Below are positions 42,821 through 58,064 of a DNA stretch of 64,000 bases, in pieces. A model generated the notes under the pieces. The model had not been told where the DNA came from, searched no databases, and worked only from the letters and a program-made list of their open reading frames with translations. How positions within the stretch are numbered: position 1 is the first letter of the stretch; every line of letters begins with the position of its first letter. The stretch comes from Tethya wilhelma. Lineage: Eukaryota; Porifera; Demospongiae; Tethyida; Tethyidae. A program made the translations under genes and the position numbers. The stretch lies in NCBI GenBank assembly GCA_964030475.1, contig CAXIPT010000001.1, positions 25,470,711-25,534,710 of the forward strand, written 5' to 3'.

Positions 42821-43268
42821 ACTGCTCTAGTGAGACCAGTTGGACTGGCAGCTGTCCTGAGAAACATCACCTTCACTCGGGTATGTTGTCACTTCAATGA
42901 CCTCTATTTGTGTTATTATGTACCATTCCTATACTGAAGTTACCATGGCAACACAATGTACATGATATTATTTACCATACCTTATTCCTTCCACATAATA
43001 TTATTAGGCAAGTTACAATAGTTTTATTGATCTTCAAGACAAGCTTCACCAAAATCTTGGAAGGTATGTTTTTTAACTACAATATTTTTTCGTATTCATT
43101 CTGCAAAAAAACTGATCAAAAATTTTTTCCACCTTCCTTTCTCCCTGTCTACTCATCAGGAGGCGGAGTCTAGTGTCGATTGGAACCCACGATCTCGATA
43201 CGGTTGAGGGACCGTTCACGTACGAAGCACTTCCTCCAGAACGGATCAAATTTGTACCTCTAAATCAG
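42581..43268 (+). CDS. FARSB: Phenylalanyl-tRNA synthetase beta subunit, N-terminal exons
   Basis: Exons 42581-42656, 42821-42880, 43008-43063 and 43160-43268 splice in phase to about 100 residues. They match the cytosolic PheRS beta chain from the APRY block through [54 protein letters not shown] and IKFVPLN. This is the B3/B4-side region of the subunit that, with FARSA, charges tRNA-Phe. The first exon and everything downstream are missing. It lies in a wedge (41833-44990) between two copies of USP24 exons 5-8, with 78 bp of CT just before one acceptor. Confidence 0.9.
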
Positions 43269-43492
43269 GTGAGGCTGTATGAGGACTTGGCTGTTATATA
43301 CTCCAGTTTAGACTAATGATATTATTATGTATAATGTTAAATCTATGCACTGAGTGGATATGTTTTGTGCATTTTAATAGAGAAATAACTGAGAATTTTA
43401 TTTGTAATGGAGAGTTTTCTCTTTGAGTAATCTCTCGCTATTGATTAAGCCTCGGCGCGTGCGTAGCATGTGCAGAGGGTTACGGTAGTCGT

Positions 43493-43530
<38 letters not shown>

Positions 43531-44127
43531 CCATCAAAATCTCAAGAATCTCAGCTCTAGCGACAAAATTGATGGTACTTACGTTCATAACTCTGAATGA
43601 TCTTGTAAAAATATATTTTTTGCTGTCCAAAACACTGTAGTTCTTGAGTTTTGAGGCTTTTGTGCTTCTGTTTGAGCGCTTAGCTTCGAGGCCACGCCTA
43701 CTAATTTGGTGTGCGTTATCTAGAATTTGTGTTGCTGAGGTCCAATGCTGCATGGCTCTTTGCATGCATGGCTGTTGGTTAGTGTTGTTTGGCAAGACAG
43801 ACATGAGTTGGTCTGCTTTCTATGTAAGCATATAGGGCATGCAAAGACTTTACACAAGCTATAGATCATTATAGCTAATGCATCTAGCTGTGGTTAGCTA
43901 GGCTCTTACTGAGGCCCAGCTCATCAGTGCTAGACTTTGCTCATGTGGTTTATAGTCTGTAACGTGCTGCTTCACCATAGCCGTGTTAGCTATGCCGGCC
44001 ACTAGATGGATCATAGCCTGTAGTTTTGAAGTTTCAGTGATACTGAGTTATGTTACACTCTTGTACACTGTATGCATATAAGTGTGGTAGCTAGTTGAGT
44101 GCGCCTCGGTGCCTTCATTTTAATGAG
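43269..44127. other. Non-coding, with (TCTG)n
   Basis: Downstream of the FARSB exons. A (TCTG)n tract lies at about 43496-43530 inside a moderately GC-rich block that looks like an interspersed repeat (GCCTCGGCGCGTGCG). No next FARSB exon was found here. Confidence 0.5.
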
Positions 44128-44600
44128 AAAAGGTTCTTGGGTTCTCCACTAGTTTTAATGGGAAAAGGTTCTTGGGTTCTCCATTAGTTTTAGTGGGAAA
44201 GGTTCTTGGGTCCTCCAGTAGTTTTCGTGGGAAAGGTTCTTGGGTTCTCCACTAGTTTTAATGGGAAAGGTACTTGGGTTCTCCACTAGTTTTAGTGGGA
44301 AAGGTTCTTGGGTTCTGAGCCTCCACTAGTTATAATGGGAAAGGTTCTTAGGTTCTCCAGTAGTTTTAATGAGAAAAGGTTCTTGGGTTCTCCACTAGTT
44401 TTAATGGGAAAAGGTTCTTGGGTTCTCCACTAGTTTTAATGGGAAAAGGTTCTTGGGTTCTCCACTAGTTTTAGTGGGAAAGGTTCTTGGGTTCTCCACT
44501 AGTTTTAATGGGAAAAGGTTCTTGGGTTCTCCACTAGTTTTAATGGAAAAGGTTCTTGGGTTCTCCACTAGTTTTAGTGAGTAGTTTTAATGGAAAAGGC
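44128..44600 (+). repeat. ~36-bp minisatellite
   Basis: About twelve tandem units each contain GGTTCTTGGGTTCTCCACTA followed by GTTTTAATGGGAAAA. Unit-to-unit differences are single bases (AATG/AGTG/CGTG). Non-coding. Confidence 0.9.
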
Positions 44601-44602
44601 TC

Positions 44603-44990
44603 TAGTACGATTTTGACAAAAATTACCATTTTCCAATTTCACAAGTAAACCATATCATTTGAAAACTCTCATCACTCTGACCACAATGGTGCCAATACGA
44701 CCTTCCTAGGCTGAGATAGGCTTGGTAATGTGTTGCTGGGTTCTTGGTTTCTCATCACGTATGATGGTTTTAGGTTCTTGGTTTCTCATCTCACTGTATG
44801 ATAATATAGGTTCTCAACACATTATCAAGAATATCTCAGCCTAGGAAGGTCGTATTGTGGTCAGAGTGAATCATCAAAAACCATGGATTATAGCCTTTGG
44901 TCAAGTGTGATTTTGACAAAAATTACCATTTTCCAATTTCACAAGTAAACCATATCATTTGAAAGCTCTCATCACTCTGACCACAATGGT
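44603..44990. repeat. 82-bp direct repeat pair before N gap
   Basis: The stretch from GATTTTGACAAAAATTACC to CTCTGACCACAATGGT occurs at about 44609-44690 and again at 44909-44990. Between them lies an inverted block (GATATAGG-like TCTCAGCCTAGGAAGGTCGT versus ACGACCTTCCTAGGCTGAGA, near 44697 and 44831). The second copy runs into the N gap. Confidence 0.7.
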
Positions 44991-45032
44991 NNNNNNNNNN
45001 NNNNNNNNNNNNNNNNNNNNNNNNNNNNNNNN
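44991..45032. other. Assembly gap (Ns)
   Basis: 42 undefined bases between the FARSB-bearing segment and a (CA)n run that opens the second USP24 block. Confidence 0.99.

Positions 45033-45114
<82 letters not shown>
45033..45114 (+). repeat. (CA)n run forming the 3' end of a USP24 intron
   Basis: The CA run reaches to two bases before the AG acceptor of exon 5. The same exon in the other copy is preceded by a CA run at 40392-40430. There is no classical pyrimidine tract. Confidence 0.9.
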
Positions 45115-48915
<3,801 letters not shown>

Positions 48916-48916
48916 N

Positions 48917-49358
48917 AAGTACACAAATTTATACTGAAGTTTCAAAGCTTTCTAGCTCTTGTTTTAACACATTTAGGCAGTAAACGAGGGTAAAAGACCC
49001 TAGTTCGGATGAAAAGAAGTTACTTTGTGTTGTCAAAGCTAGCTCAAATTCTTCTGTTTGTCTGGAAACCTCGTTCAAGTAAGTCAGTAAGGAAGGAAGT
49101 AAGTAAGTAAGTAAGTAAGTAAGTGAGAACAAAATTGCGTGGGTGTAACTTTTGACTAGCGCTCTCTACGAGTGCTTTGGAAAGTTTCTGTAAGCTTTTG
49201 GCCTTACATTCTGTTGGTAATCAGCCTAAAAGAGCTTCTGAGCAAGTGTGAAGGCTTAACTTTGTCTTGCTAGATTTTTATGGTGATAAACATTTTGTAT
49301 TGTGTCTATGGGGCAGTCGGCCCATTCCTACTATACGTACTACCGTACGTATGATAAA
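48917..49358 (+). repeat. Interspersed repeat R1, copy c, starting at a join
   Basis: The first base after the n at 48916 lies inside R1 (matching GAATTTATAC...TTTCAAAGCTTTCTAG of other copies). It ends at the ACTACCGTACGTATGATA terminus. It contains a (TAAG)n tract at 49090-49120. Confidence 0.75.
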
Positions 49359-49378
49359 TAAAAAAAAATTTAAAAAAA

Positions 49379-49470
49379 AATCATGCAAACTTCAAAATGG
49401 TGGTACAAGTGTGTAGGTTGATAATAGTCACGTACTGAACCAGTCACTCCACTGTCAGTGCATGACCACA
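49379..49470 (+). pseudogene. Fragment of the membrane-protein exon at 51 kb
   Basis: The stretch ATGCAAACTTCAAAATGGTG...ACAAGTGTGTAGGTTGA resembles 51140-51210 within exon 2 of the type I membrane protein gene, with stops introduced. It suggests an upstream decayed paralogue on the same strand. Confidence 0.6.
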
Positions 49471-49559
49471 TTGACATGCAACTGAAAGTAAGTGATGTCA
49501 ATTTTTAATATAGTTCACATTGCACTCATATGCACCACAGTCATAATACCTTATGTATA

Positions 49560-49968
49560 CAAGTAGTAAAAATTTCAAAAAAATAAGCAGTGTAGGAATG
49601 GGCAGTGCATTAAAAAGTATTGGAACAAGGAATGGTCCCAATTTCGGCACATGACTACTTCATTTTCATTTTTATCCCTCATGCATAGCTATTTATGTGG
49701 TAAAATTAATGGTTCAAAGAATGATCTGTACTTGAATAGCTTATCAGTATCACATTAATTTTTATCCCATGGTTCCGCAAATTCCTGCCATGCAATCTTA
49801 TCACTTGGCTAAAAAGTGGAATAAAGTATAGCATGCAGGATTAGATTAATACCAGCCAAGACTTGGGCACAAAAATGAAGTAGTCATGTGCCGAAATTGG
49901 GACCATTCCTTGTTCCAATACTTTTTAATGCACTGCCCATTCCTACACTGCTTATTTTTACTACTTGT
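49560..49968. mobile_element. Hairpin MITE family H, copy 3
   Basis: Inverted arms of about 110 bp (AGTAGTAAAAATTTC... and the complement ending TTTTACTACTTG) flank a unique loop. It immediately precedes R1 copy d. Confidence 0.8.
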
Positions 49969-50560
49969 TCATTCACTTTTTTCAACACTACAGTGAAGAG
50001 ACTATCAGAGACTGGTTAGTGAGAAGCAGCTACATTGGCTGCTCTAGAGCAGCTTGTGCGCATGCGCGTTTAATGCCACGTGAATGACCTTTGAACTCTA
50101 CCTACAAGAAGATGGCTACATTGAAGTACATGAATTTATACTCTAAGTTTCAAAGCTTTCTAGTTTTTGTTTAGGCTTATATGTGATGAAAGCGAGTATC
50201 AAGGAATGTAGTACCTATGAAAAGGAGTTACTTTGTGCTGTCAAAGTTGGCTCAACACTTTCTGGTTCTCTGGAAATGCTTTTCAAGTAAGTCAGTTAGG
50301 AAGTACGTACGTACGTAAGTTAGATGAACAAAAATGGCAATATTGTGGCTTCCCACTAGCTCTCTCTACGAGTGCTGAGGAAAGGTTCTGTGAGTTTTAG
50401 GCCTTAATACAATTGGTAATCTGTCAGTTAGACACTGTGAGCAAGTTTGAATTAAGACTCAATTTTGTTTTGTTAGATTTTTATGATCATAAACATTTTG
50501 TATTGTGCCTATGGGACATTCGGCCCATTCCTACTATACGTACTACCGTACGTATGATAA
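49969..50560 (+). repeat. Interspersed repeat R1, copy d
   Basis: Begins TTCATTCACTTTTTTCAACA and ends ACTACCGTACGTATGATA. It carries the GCGCATGCGC and CTTTGAACTCTACC landmarks. Confidence 0.75.
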
Positions 50561-50876
50561 CCATGCATGCATGGATATATTGAAACAAGTTATGGTTTCT
50601 TTTTCTTTATAATCTTTTCAGTTTGACATTTTACTGAACAATTCAGCAACAACATTGGCTGAGACAACAATACCATCATCCACTGCAACATACAGTGTAC
50701 AACCGTGGCTGCACATGCATGTCTCAATAATTATTATTGTGACCACACAATAACAGTTTAAACAACAATCCATGGATATAAATAGCAACATGCATGCATG
50801 CAACGTAAATACATAGAAAATGTAACTGCATGGTTAATTGTCAACGAATGTGTATATTTGAAACAGCTCTACTGCA

Positions 50877-53454
50877 ATGGAGACTAGCCTCTACTTAGTG
50901 TTATTTGTTGCAGTGAATATGGGCACTTGTCTAGCAGAAGGTAGATGTGCTATAGCTATAGACCATCAATGATATTATGTCATAATTATTATGTGTGTAT
51001 GCCTGTACCATATTTAGCTCAGGGATCAACTGTGAGGCCTATCAGTCACTCTCTCCCTATTGGAGGAAGACAGTCATTGGATGGATCATTACCAAATGGA
51101 GGATGTACATCAGTAACTAGGACTGAAAATGGTGCTAATATATGCAACCTTCAAGATGGTGGTACAAGTGTGTTGGTTGACAACACCATACTTCCACTCA
51201 GTGGACTAACTGGTGACTGGGCTAGAGATTTGTACACAGTGGAGAGACAGGAAAGATACCCCATTTCTATTGGCTTTGACTTTGGTACTTCAGTTCGAGT
51301 GAGAAGAGTGGAGCTGGTGTTGTTTAACTGCCGACAGAGGTCTATAGGGACTGACTATATAGGCATTCATGTTGATGGATCATTCAGTATAGGTGATGTA
51401 GCTGGCGAAAAACGGCTTGAATATGAAACAGATTCATGTGAAAATCTATACAGGATTTGTGTACCTCTCTCAGCAGCACTAACCTCTCAAACATACTACA
51501 TTGTGTTCTCTAATATTTTTTCCAGAGTGTACCTAGCTGAAACAATATTCTACACTGATCGATCTACATGTGGTAATGATAGTTTAGTCACTGAACTAGT
51601 TACTCTACTACCAGGGAACATGACAGCAACTGATAGAGGACAAAGTAAGTGTATGCTGTAAATTCAATGAAATATTTGTGAAGGAGCTAGGAGCCTGGGA
51701 ACAAGGATAATGGCATTGTAGCTGACATACTGGTCAAAAATTATTGATGGGAATCAACTGCTACACTTAATAACAAGTAGTAAAAATTTTGAAAAAATAA
51801 GTAGTGTAGGAATGGGCAGTGCGGTAAAAAGTATTGGAACAAGGTAGGGTCTCAGTTTCGGCACATGACTACTTCATTTTTATTTTTAACCCTCATATGG
51901 ATTTTTCAGTGTCGTGTTGCAATAATCTGTACACTATAATAGTACCATAGCTCATCATAATTATTGCATTGGTTCACTATTATAATAATTATTTGGCTAA
52001 GCAATGGAGTAAACTATAAATAGACAGGTATATAACCTGCTGGCCAAGAGTTGGGCATAAAAATGAAGTAGTCATGTGCCGAAACTGAGACCCTACCTTG
52101 TTCCAATACTTTTTACCGCACTGCCCATTCCTACACTACTTATTTTTTCAAAATTTTTACTACTTGTTCATTCACTTTTTTCAACACTACAGTGTGGAGA
52201 CTATCAGAGACTGGTTAGTCCCTACAAAAAGCTTGAGTCTCAGCTACATGCACTTCATTATGCTAGAGGCTAGTGCGCATGCGCATAATAATGCCACGTG
52301 GATAATGACCTTTGAACTCTACCTACAAAGATGGCTGCATTGTAGCACATGAATTTATACACTAAGTTTCAAAGCTTTCTAGTTTTTGTTCAGGCCTATT
52401 TACGATGAAAACGAGTATAAAGGAACGTACTACCCAAGAAAAGAACTTACTTTGTGGCGTCAAAGTTGGCTCAACACTTTCTGGTTCTCTGGAAATCGTT
52501 TTCAAGTAAGTCAGTTAGAAGGAAGTAAGTAAGTAAGTAAGTAAGTTAGGAGAACAAAATTGCACTAGTGTGGCTTCTCGCAAGCGCTCTCTCTACGAGT
52601 GATCAGAAAAGTTTCGGCAAAGTTTAAGCCTTCCATGCAGTTGGTTTTCTGTAAAGGAGAGCCTCTGAGCAAGTTTGAAGCCTCTACTTTGTGTTGTTAG
52701 ATTTTTATGGCGATAAATATTTTGTATTGTGTCTATGGGACATTCGGCCCATTCCTACTATACGTACTACCGTACGTATGATAGAACAAAAACAAAATTT
52801 TATATACAATTATATATACATGCTACTCGCAATCCCCAAATTACGAAGACTAGGCACCTGAGTGCATGGTTCAGCCTAGCTTTGCTTATTTACTAGATAC
52901 CTGCCTGAGCAGGCACAGGGAGTAGCCTCATTCCCAGACCTCCCCTGACGCATATTTTATGTTTTGTGAGTTGCAAAGTTTAGCTCCTCTTTTTGGCATG
53001 CATATTTTATGCGGAAGGCCTGGGTATGAGGCTACATGGCATTGCATTGGGAGGGTTCCTTTAGGTTTGGGATTGTTTGTAAAGATATAAGACCGTTTGA
53101 ATTTCACACATGCAGTTACAACAACAACAACACAAATAGAATCTCCATTCCACATATATACCCCCTACAGATTCTATAGATATCATATTACTGAGTATCA
53201 TAGTGGCTGCTATTGTAACAACTGCAGTGGCAACGATCATAATTGTCGTGGCTCTACACATCCCTCTCTATGTGTACTGCCATAGACTTGTTCAGAGATC
53301 AGCTGCCACTAATGTGAGGCCCAAGGTAACATCAGCCGACGCCACTGACAATGAAACAGCATTATATGAACAAATTGATGAGACAAAGTTTGGAGCAAGT
53401 ATGGATGTCAAGCAAAATGAAGCCTATGGAACTTCCCGTCAAGTAACAGGATAA
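50877..53454 (+). CDS. Small type I membrane protein with tyrosine tail motifs
   Basis: Exons 50877-50940, 51018-51644 and 53171-53454 join in phase to 324 residues. Residues 1-20 are a signal peptide (METSLYLVLFVAVNMGTCLA). The ectodomain of about 210 residues has paired cysteines (GGCTS, NICNL, FNCRQ, DSCENLYRICV, STCGN) and N-glycosylation sites such as PGNMT. A membrane helix follows in exon 3 (ILLSIIVAAIVTTAVATIII), then a tail of about 60 residues with LYEQIDE and NEAYGTS, tyrosines in SH2-ligand-like contexts. I do not recognise the ectodomain; a lectin- or discoidin-like fold is only a guess. The acceptor was chosen because an upstream alternative gives the wrong frame. Intron 2 holds two nested repeats. 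Confidence 0.75.
51774..52168. mobile_element. Hairpin MITE family H, copy 4
   Basis: Near-perfect inverted arms of about 115 bp around a 170 bp loop. It lies in intron 2 of the membrane protein gene and is directly followed by R1 copy e. Confidence 0.85.
52169..52784 (+). repeat. Interspersed repeat R1, copy e
   Basis: Same start, internal landmarks and ACTACCGTACGTATGATA end as copy d. It contains a (TAAG)n tract at about 52519-52545. Confidence 0.75.
52922..53035. mobile_element. Small hairpin MITE, family GTAGCCTCGTTCC
   Basis: Starts GTAGCCTCATTCCCAGACC and ends with the complement GGCCTGGGTATGAGGCTAC. It lies in intron 2, about 135 bp before exon 3. Confidence 0.75.
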
Positions 53455-53934
53455 TAAGATAATACATTTACTACATGGTTATGTAGAGCAGAAACTAACT
53501 TAGTATAACTGTCTGCCCTTTTTCAGTAGCAATTTCAAGCACAAACATTAATCAGGGATAGTATAGTTAATACAAACAGGATAAGAATTTTAACATGTAT
53601 TATAGTACGGTATAACAACTGTAACAGTATTTTTCTAAACAAACTGGCTACAATTAATAATGTAAGTAAGTAAACATTGTATGTTGGGAACACTCAAGAG
53701 CCAATAATATGAAAACAGACTATAATTTACCACAACACACATTAGGAAATGCATACAATAATTCACTTTGCATCAATACAGATGTGGACAAGTGCATTTG
53801 TGTTTTGTAAGAAGCTATATAGTGTTGTATGTCAAGATCCATAATAGAGATTGAAATCATGTTTTTATTTAGTGCTATACTAATTATACCTTAAATCACA
53901 GGAGCACTAATCACACAAAGCTTCTATCTCTTCA

Positions 53935-54230
53935 TGTCATAACTTGAGTTATGACCATCCGAATCATGTCATAACTTGGGTTATCATCAATGTCAAAACT
54001 TGGATTATATACGTAACTCAGGTCATTACTATAGAGTTGTGACAATCCCTTTGTGTCATAACTTGGGATATTACCATTTCTTCGTGTCATAACTTAGGTT
54101 ATATAACCCAGGTCATAACTTGAGTTATGACCATCCCTTTGTGTCATAACTTAGGTTATGACCATACTTTCGAGACATAACTTAGGTAATGACCATCCCT
54201 TTGTATCATAACCAAAGTTATGACCCATGT
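53935..54230. repeat. Palindromic minisatellite, left block
   Basis: Tandem units of about 28-30 bp carry CATAACTTGGGTTATG, itself an inverted repeat, spaced by ACCATCCCTTTGTGT. The same array continues at 54824-55050 beyond a SINE insertion. Some units read CATAACCAAAGTTATG, the same palindrome with the loop inverted. Confidence 0.85.
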
Positions 54231-54307
54231 CATGCATTCCAGCTTTTCTCATTTTCTGATTCATAATTATACTATCCCACTCTCTGTTTCTCTTTAAATT
54301 TAAAGAA

Positions 54308-54562
54308 TGGGGGTGGCCTGGTGGCTTGTTCACCATTGACTCGGACTCCCAACCCATGGGTAGGCGGTTCGAGTCCCTCCAGTGCCACAGGTATTTGTTT
54401 CCCATTTTCTCTTTCGAGCTCTGCCTAGGAGTTAACTCAGCTCTACCCCAAAAAATGAGGAGGGGAATTTCACCGCATCCTTCGGAGGGGATGTAAAGCC
54501 GTCGGTCCCGGGGGACCTGCGTTCATTAGCCCTAGGCTATTTGCAGGCCNAAAAAAAAAAAA
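54308..54562 (+). mobile_element. tRNA-derived SINE
   Basis: A box A-like GTGGCCTGGTGG and a box B GGTTCGAGTCC, spaced as in a tRNA, are followed by a body with CCTTCGGAGGGGATGTAAAG and CGGTCCCGG, ending in a poly-A run after the n at 54550. The central GGAGGGGA..TAAAGCCG block recalls conserved cores seen in several animal SINE families (from memory). It split the surrounding minisatellite. Confidence 0.75.
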
Positions 54563-54712
54563 GAATAGAGAGCTCACAACAAATACCACATTTTTCATTT
54601 AGCTATATTTCATATACTTAATGAATATTATTACACCTGTCAATGATAGCTAGACAGGTTAGCTATATAAGGTAGCTGTGTTGCGTTGCAAGTGCTGGCT
54701 AAGTCATGTGGA

Positions 54713-54790
54713 TACTTTGTCAACACAATGGTAGTGTATTCACTTCGGATACGAACTGCCTACGGTTCGATTCTTCCACAGACGCAATCC
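54713..54790 (+). repeat. tRNA-like pol III sequence
   Basis: AATGGTAGTGTA (A-box-like) and GGTTCGATTC (B-box) are about 40 bp apart and a T-rich stretch follows. Stem pairing is poor, so this is a tRNA-derived remnant or second SINE head rather than a tRNA gene. Confidence 0.45.
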
Positions 54791-54823
54791 AGCTTTTTTT
54801 TTTCTTTTTCTGTATGATGCAAC

Positions 54824-55050
54824 TTGGTTTATGACCATACTTTGTGTCATAACTTGGGTTATGACCATCCCTTTGTGTCATAACTTGGGTTATGACCATC
54901 CCTTTGTGTCATAACTTGGGTTATGACCATCCCTTCGTGTCATAACCAAAGTTATGACCATCCCTTTGTGTCATAACCAAAGTTATGACCATCCCTTTGT
55001 GTCATAACCAAAGTTATGACCATCCCTTCGTGTCATAACTTAAGCTATAG
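54824..55050. repeat. Palindromic minisatellite, right block
   Basis: Continuation of the 53935-54230 array, with about eight units. Because the same satellite lies on both sides of the n at 54550, that n is probably a base-call problem and not a false join. Confidence 0.85.
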
Positions 55051-55121
55051 CCTATAACCATACGTATTTTTCTACAACTGCAATCAACATCAATATATGA
55101 TTCCCTAGCTCCATCCATTAC

Positions 55122-56236
55122 CTGTCGTCATCCTGCTCCCGTTCAGCACTCAGTATGATCTACACACAAGAGAAGACAGAAACATTTCTTTTGACAGAAT
55201 GTGTAAGAATTTAAATTTCAATCATGCAACTATCGAGCTGCTGGAAGAACTACAAATTACGTACACTTAACCAACAGCCCCTTTTAAGAACAAAACAAAG
55301 TCAGTCAAATATCTTCACACAGAATGAGATTCAAAGCAAAGAACACATCCACCTTCCCTCTCCACACACAAGCCCCCCCCCCTTCCCTATATACATCTCC
55401 ACTTACATCTCTGACTGGTGTTGTCATGTAGAGCTGCTGTAGGACAGAGTTCATGTAGCAAGTAGCACCAGCATTCTTGAGGCCAACAAAGCCACAGGCA
55501 CTCCGACCAACCACTGGAGGCTGGAACTGAAGAACAAAACAACTTAAAACAATGACTTACTGTAGAGTGTATGAATATAGAAAACAATAAAGCCTTCAAA
55601 CTTTGAAATTCTCCAAACAATGGCAGGAAAAAAGGCAGATATTTGGTAAAAATTTTTCTAAAATCATTAAAGCTTAAATTCTTGGCAGATATCTGCCTAC
55701 GTGTTTTAACACAATTTTTTTTCAAGATATTTTAAAAGCAATCTTCCCTCTTTACGGTTCAACTGGTGAGTCGTGTGATCTGCATGTGACCTCACCTCCC
55801 ATTCCTTGGCAGTCTGTGGGTCCCTCTGATGGTGCATGGCAATCAGTAGCTTAGCAACATCGTGTAGGTTGTCATAGCAACTGCTGGCTAGTTCGACTAG
55901 GAGCTCATAGGCTGGAACTCTCGAGAATACATGGCTACATCTGGGATGTGCATGATGTCATAATGATGTAATGGTAAAATTGCAGCACCAGACTTGTATA
56001 ATTGGTCTGGTATAGTTTACTTGTGCATGATGTCATAATGATGTAACGATAAAAATCGCAGTTTGTGTGTATGATGTCATTGTGATGTAATGGTAAATGT
56101 AATTTACATTGGATTGATGGACACTATGCCAAGGGGGCGTGTCTCTCCTCCGGTATCATGGATCATCTTGGACGCTGGGAAGAGGAACTGGGAGACAAGA
56201 CGAAGGGCAAGGTCGTGACCTTTACATGTGTGTGTG

Positions 56237-56296
<60 letters not shown>

Positions 56297-56872
56297 GTTA
56301 AATTCACAATCTACACACTAATATCGGTAATCCTCTACCTCTTTCTTTCTTGTCCACTCCTCCACATGTGAAGAGAGCGTGACACAATCTCAGGTGACCC
56401 GCCAACAGATACTGGAAGGCGGGGTCAGGGGGCGTGACCTTGATGACATCATCCAACCACTTCAGTTCGTCTTGTAACATCTTACCGACGTCAAGATTCA
56501 GAGCCTCCTGATCAAAGACTAGAACAAGGAGAGAAATACATACACAGTCATTTCACATTGATGGAAAAATAAAACAAAAAACTACCGAATTGCGGGAAAA
56601 TTTGGCAGATATTAATACTTGCAAATTGGTGGTTTGGTAAGGAGTGGCCAAATCTGCCAAACAGAAAAAGGAATAGATACTGCAGCTTTGCTTTCACTGC
56701 ATAATTTCTAAAATACACTGAACACTTTTTTTCCTCATAAGAGTAACTTTCAAAATCCCACAAAATTTAATGAATGACCTTTGTGAACTCTGACCTCTAC
56801 AACTGACCTTTGAGCCCCTCCAACAGCTGGGACCTGAAGGTGAAGTACTCAGAGCACCTCTCCCATTGCACG
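55122..56872 (-). CDS. USP24: USP24 catalytic-domain exons, reverse orientation
   Basis: Exons 56872-56808, 56518-56339, 56219-56108, 55911-55796, 55526-55407 and 55159-55122 read on the minus strand as [72 protein letters not shown], then the catalytic Cys box [20 protein letters not shown], then [13 protein letters not shown]. This is the order and sequence of the USP24 middle and USP-domain entry, and the Cys of GATCYMN is the nucleophile. The His/Asp box is not in the window. About 600 human-equivalent residues are missing between the plus-strand part (ends 48915) and this part. The opposite orientation suggests a flipped contig bounded by the n at 48916 and 56873. Confidence 0.88.
56240..56291 (+). 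repeat. (GA)n microsatellite
   Basis: On the coding (minus) strand this is a (CT)n tract upstream of the GHDLALRLV exon acceptor. Confidence 0.9.
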
Positions 56873-57341
56873 NCAATTCCTTAGTTACACATAGCAACGG
56901 GGATTAGGGTGCACAACAGAGTAATCAATACTATTTTACAAGAGAGGTGAAAAGTCTTAGTTACATAGTTGTTACGAACACTTGACAACAATCAAAGGAA
57001 AGTATAATACACACAACAGTATGTTGATAAGCTTGAGTTGTAGACACATGTTCACCACAGTACACTTGCAAATGTGTTAGGTCCTGTTTATCACACTTTC
57101 AAGTATTATACATAACTATGAGTCCCATTTCATCAAATATCAATAATTTTTATCACAGTGTACTTTTAATTCAGTCTGACATACACCACACCTCTTAACT
57201 CTCATACCTACATAAAAATTAATGTAATGACTTTTAATCAAAACTATTACAACTATTTGCTAATGAATACAGCTCGATTATTCACAACAAAACAAGTCTT
57301 CTATAATTGAAACAACCACTTTAGTGGTGCAAAAAGTGAAC

Positions 57342-57740
57342 AAACAAGTAGTAAAAATTTCAAAAAAATAAGTAGTGTAGGAATGGGCAGTGCTATCAAA
57401 AGTAATGGAACAAGTATTGTCTCAATTTCGGCACATGACTACTTCATTTTTTTTCATATCAAACACATCTAAAATAGTTGCCTCAATTTGCCTTCCTTTA
57501 CCCTATAAGCTATGGCATTGAAATATTCCATGCTGATTCAACCATGATCATTATGTCAAACCAGTATCATAGTCATTGTTCCACATAATTATGCGGCATG
57601 CATTTAAAGCATGACCGTGGCAAATCAATAAGAAAATGAAGTAGTCATGTGCCGAAATTGAGACAATACTTGTTCCATTACTTTTGATAGCACTGCCCAT
57701 TCCTACACTACTTATTTTTTTGAAATTTTTACTACTAGTT
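57342..57740. mobile_element. Hairpin MITE family H, copy 5 (solo)
   Basis: Near-perfect inverted arms of about 115 bp with a unique loop. It is the only complete H element here without an adjacent R1. Confidence 0.85.
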
Positions 57741-58064
57741 ATTATTAAAAGAATCACTTGTTTCTAAAACTGACTTGTCACACATGTTTGTTTACTAGTG
57801 TTTCCTATAATGGGTAAAAAAAAACAAATATATGACTGTTTTGAGCTTATCGTGCACTTTTGGTCATTTCTATACATAACCATTCTATTTAATACCCACC
57901 CGCAAACTTTACATCAAATTACATGCTTTCTTGAGTAAGCTTTTGGCTTTCTTATTTTTGCAGCACTTGAAACAATTTTTAGCGAGCGCTTCATCAGTAT
58001 GCAAATATTCTACTACAAACGTGTTTCACTACAACGTGCAACATGAATAATTATGACATAGAGT
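57741..58064. other. AT-rich spacer
   Basis: No ORF, repeat or gene recognised. Confidence 0.5.

Noticed and set aside
53097..53285. ORF TTTTTQIESPFHIYTPYRF as an extra exon of the membrane protein
   Set aside because: Its acceptor puts the membrane helix out of frame. The acceptor at 53170 restores the SIDIILLSIIVAA helix.
54713..54790. Possible functional tRNA gene
   Set aside because: A and B boxes are present, but acceptor and T stems do not pair well.
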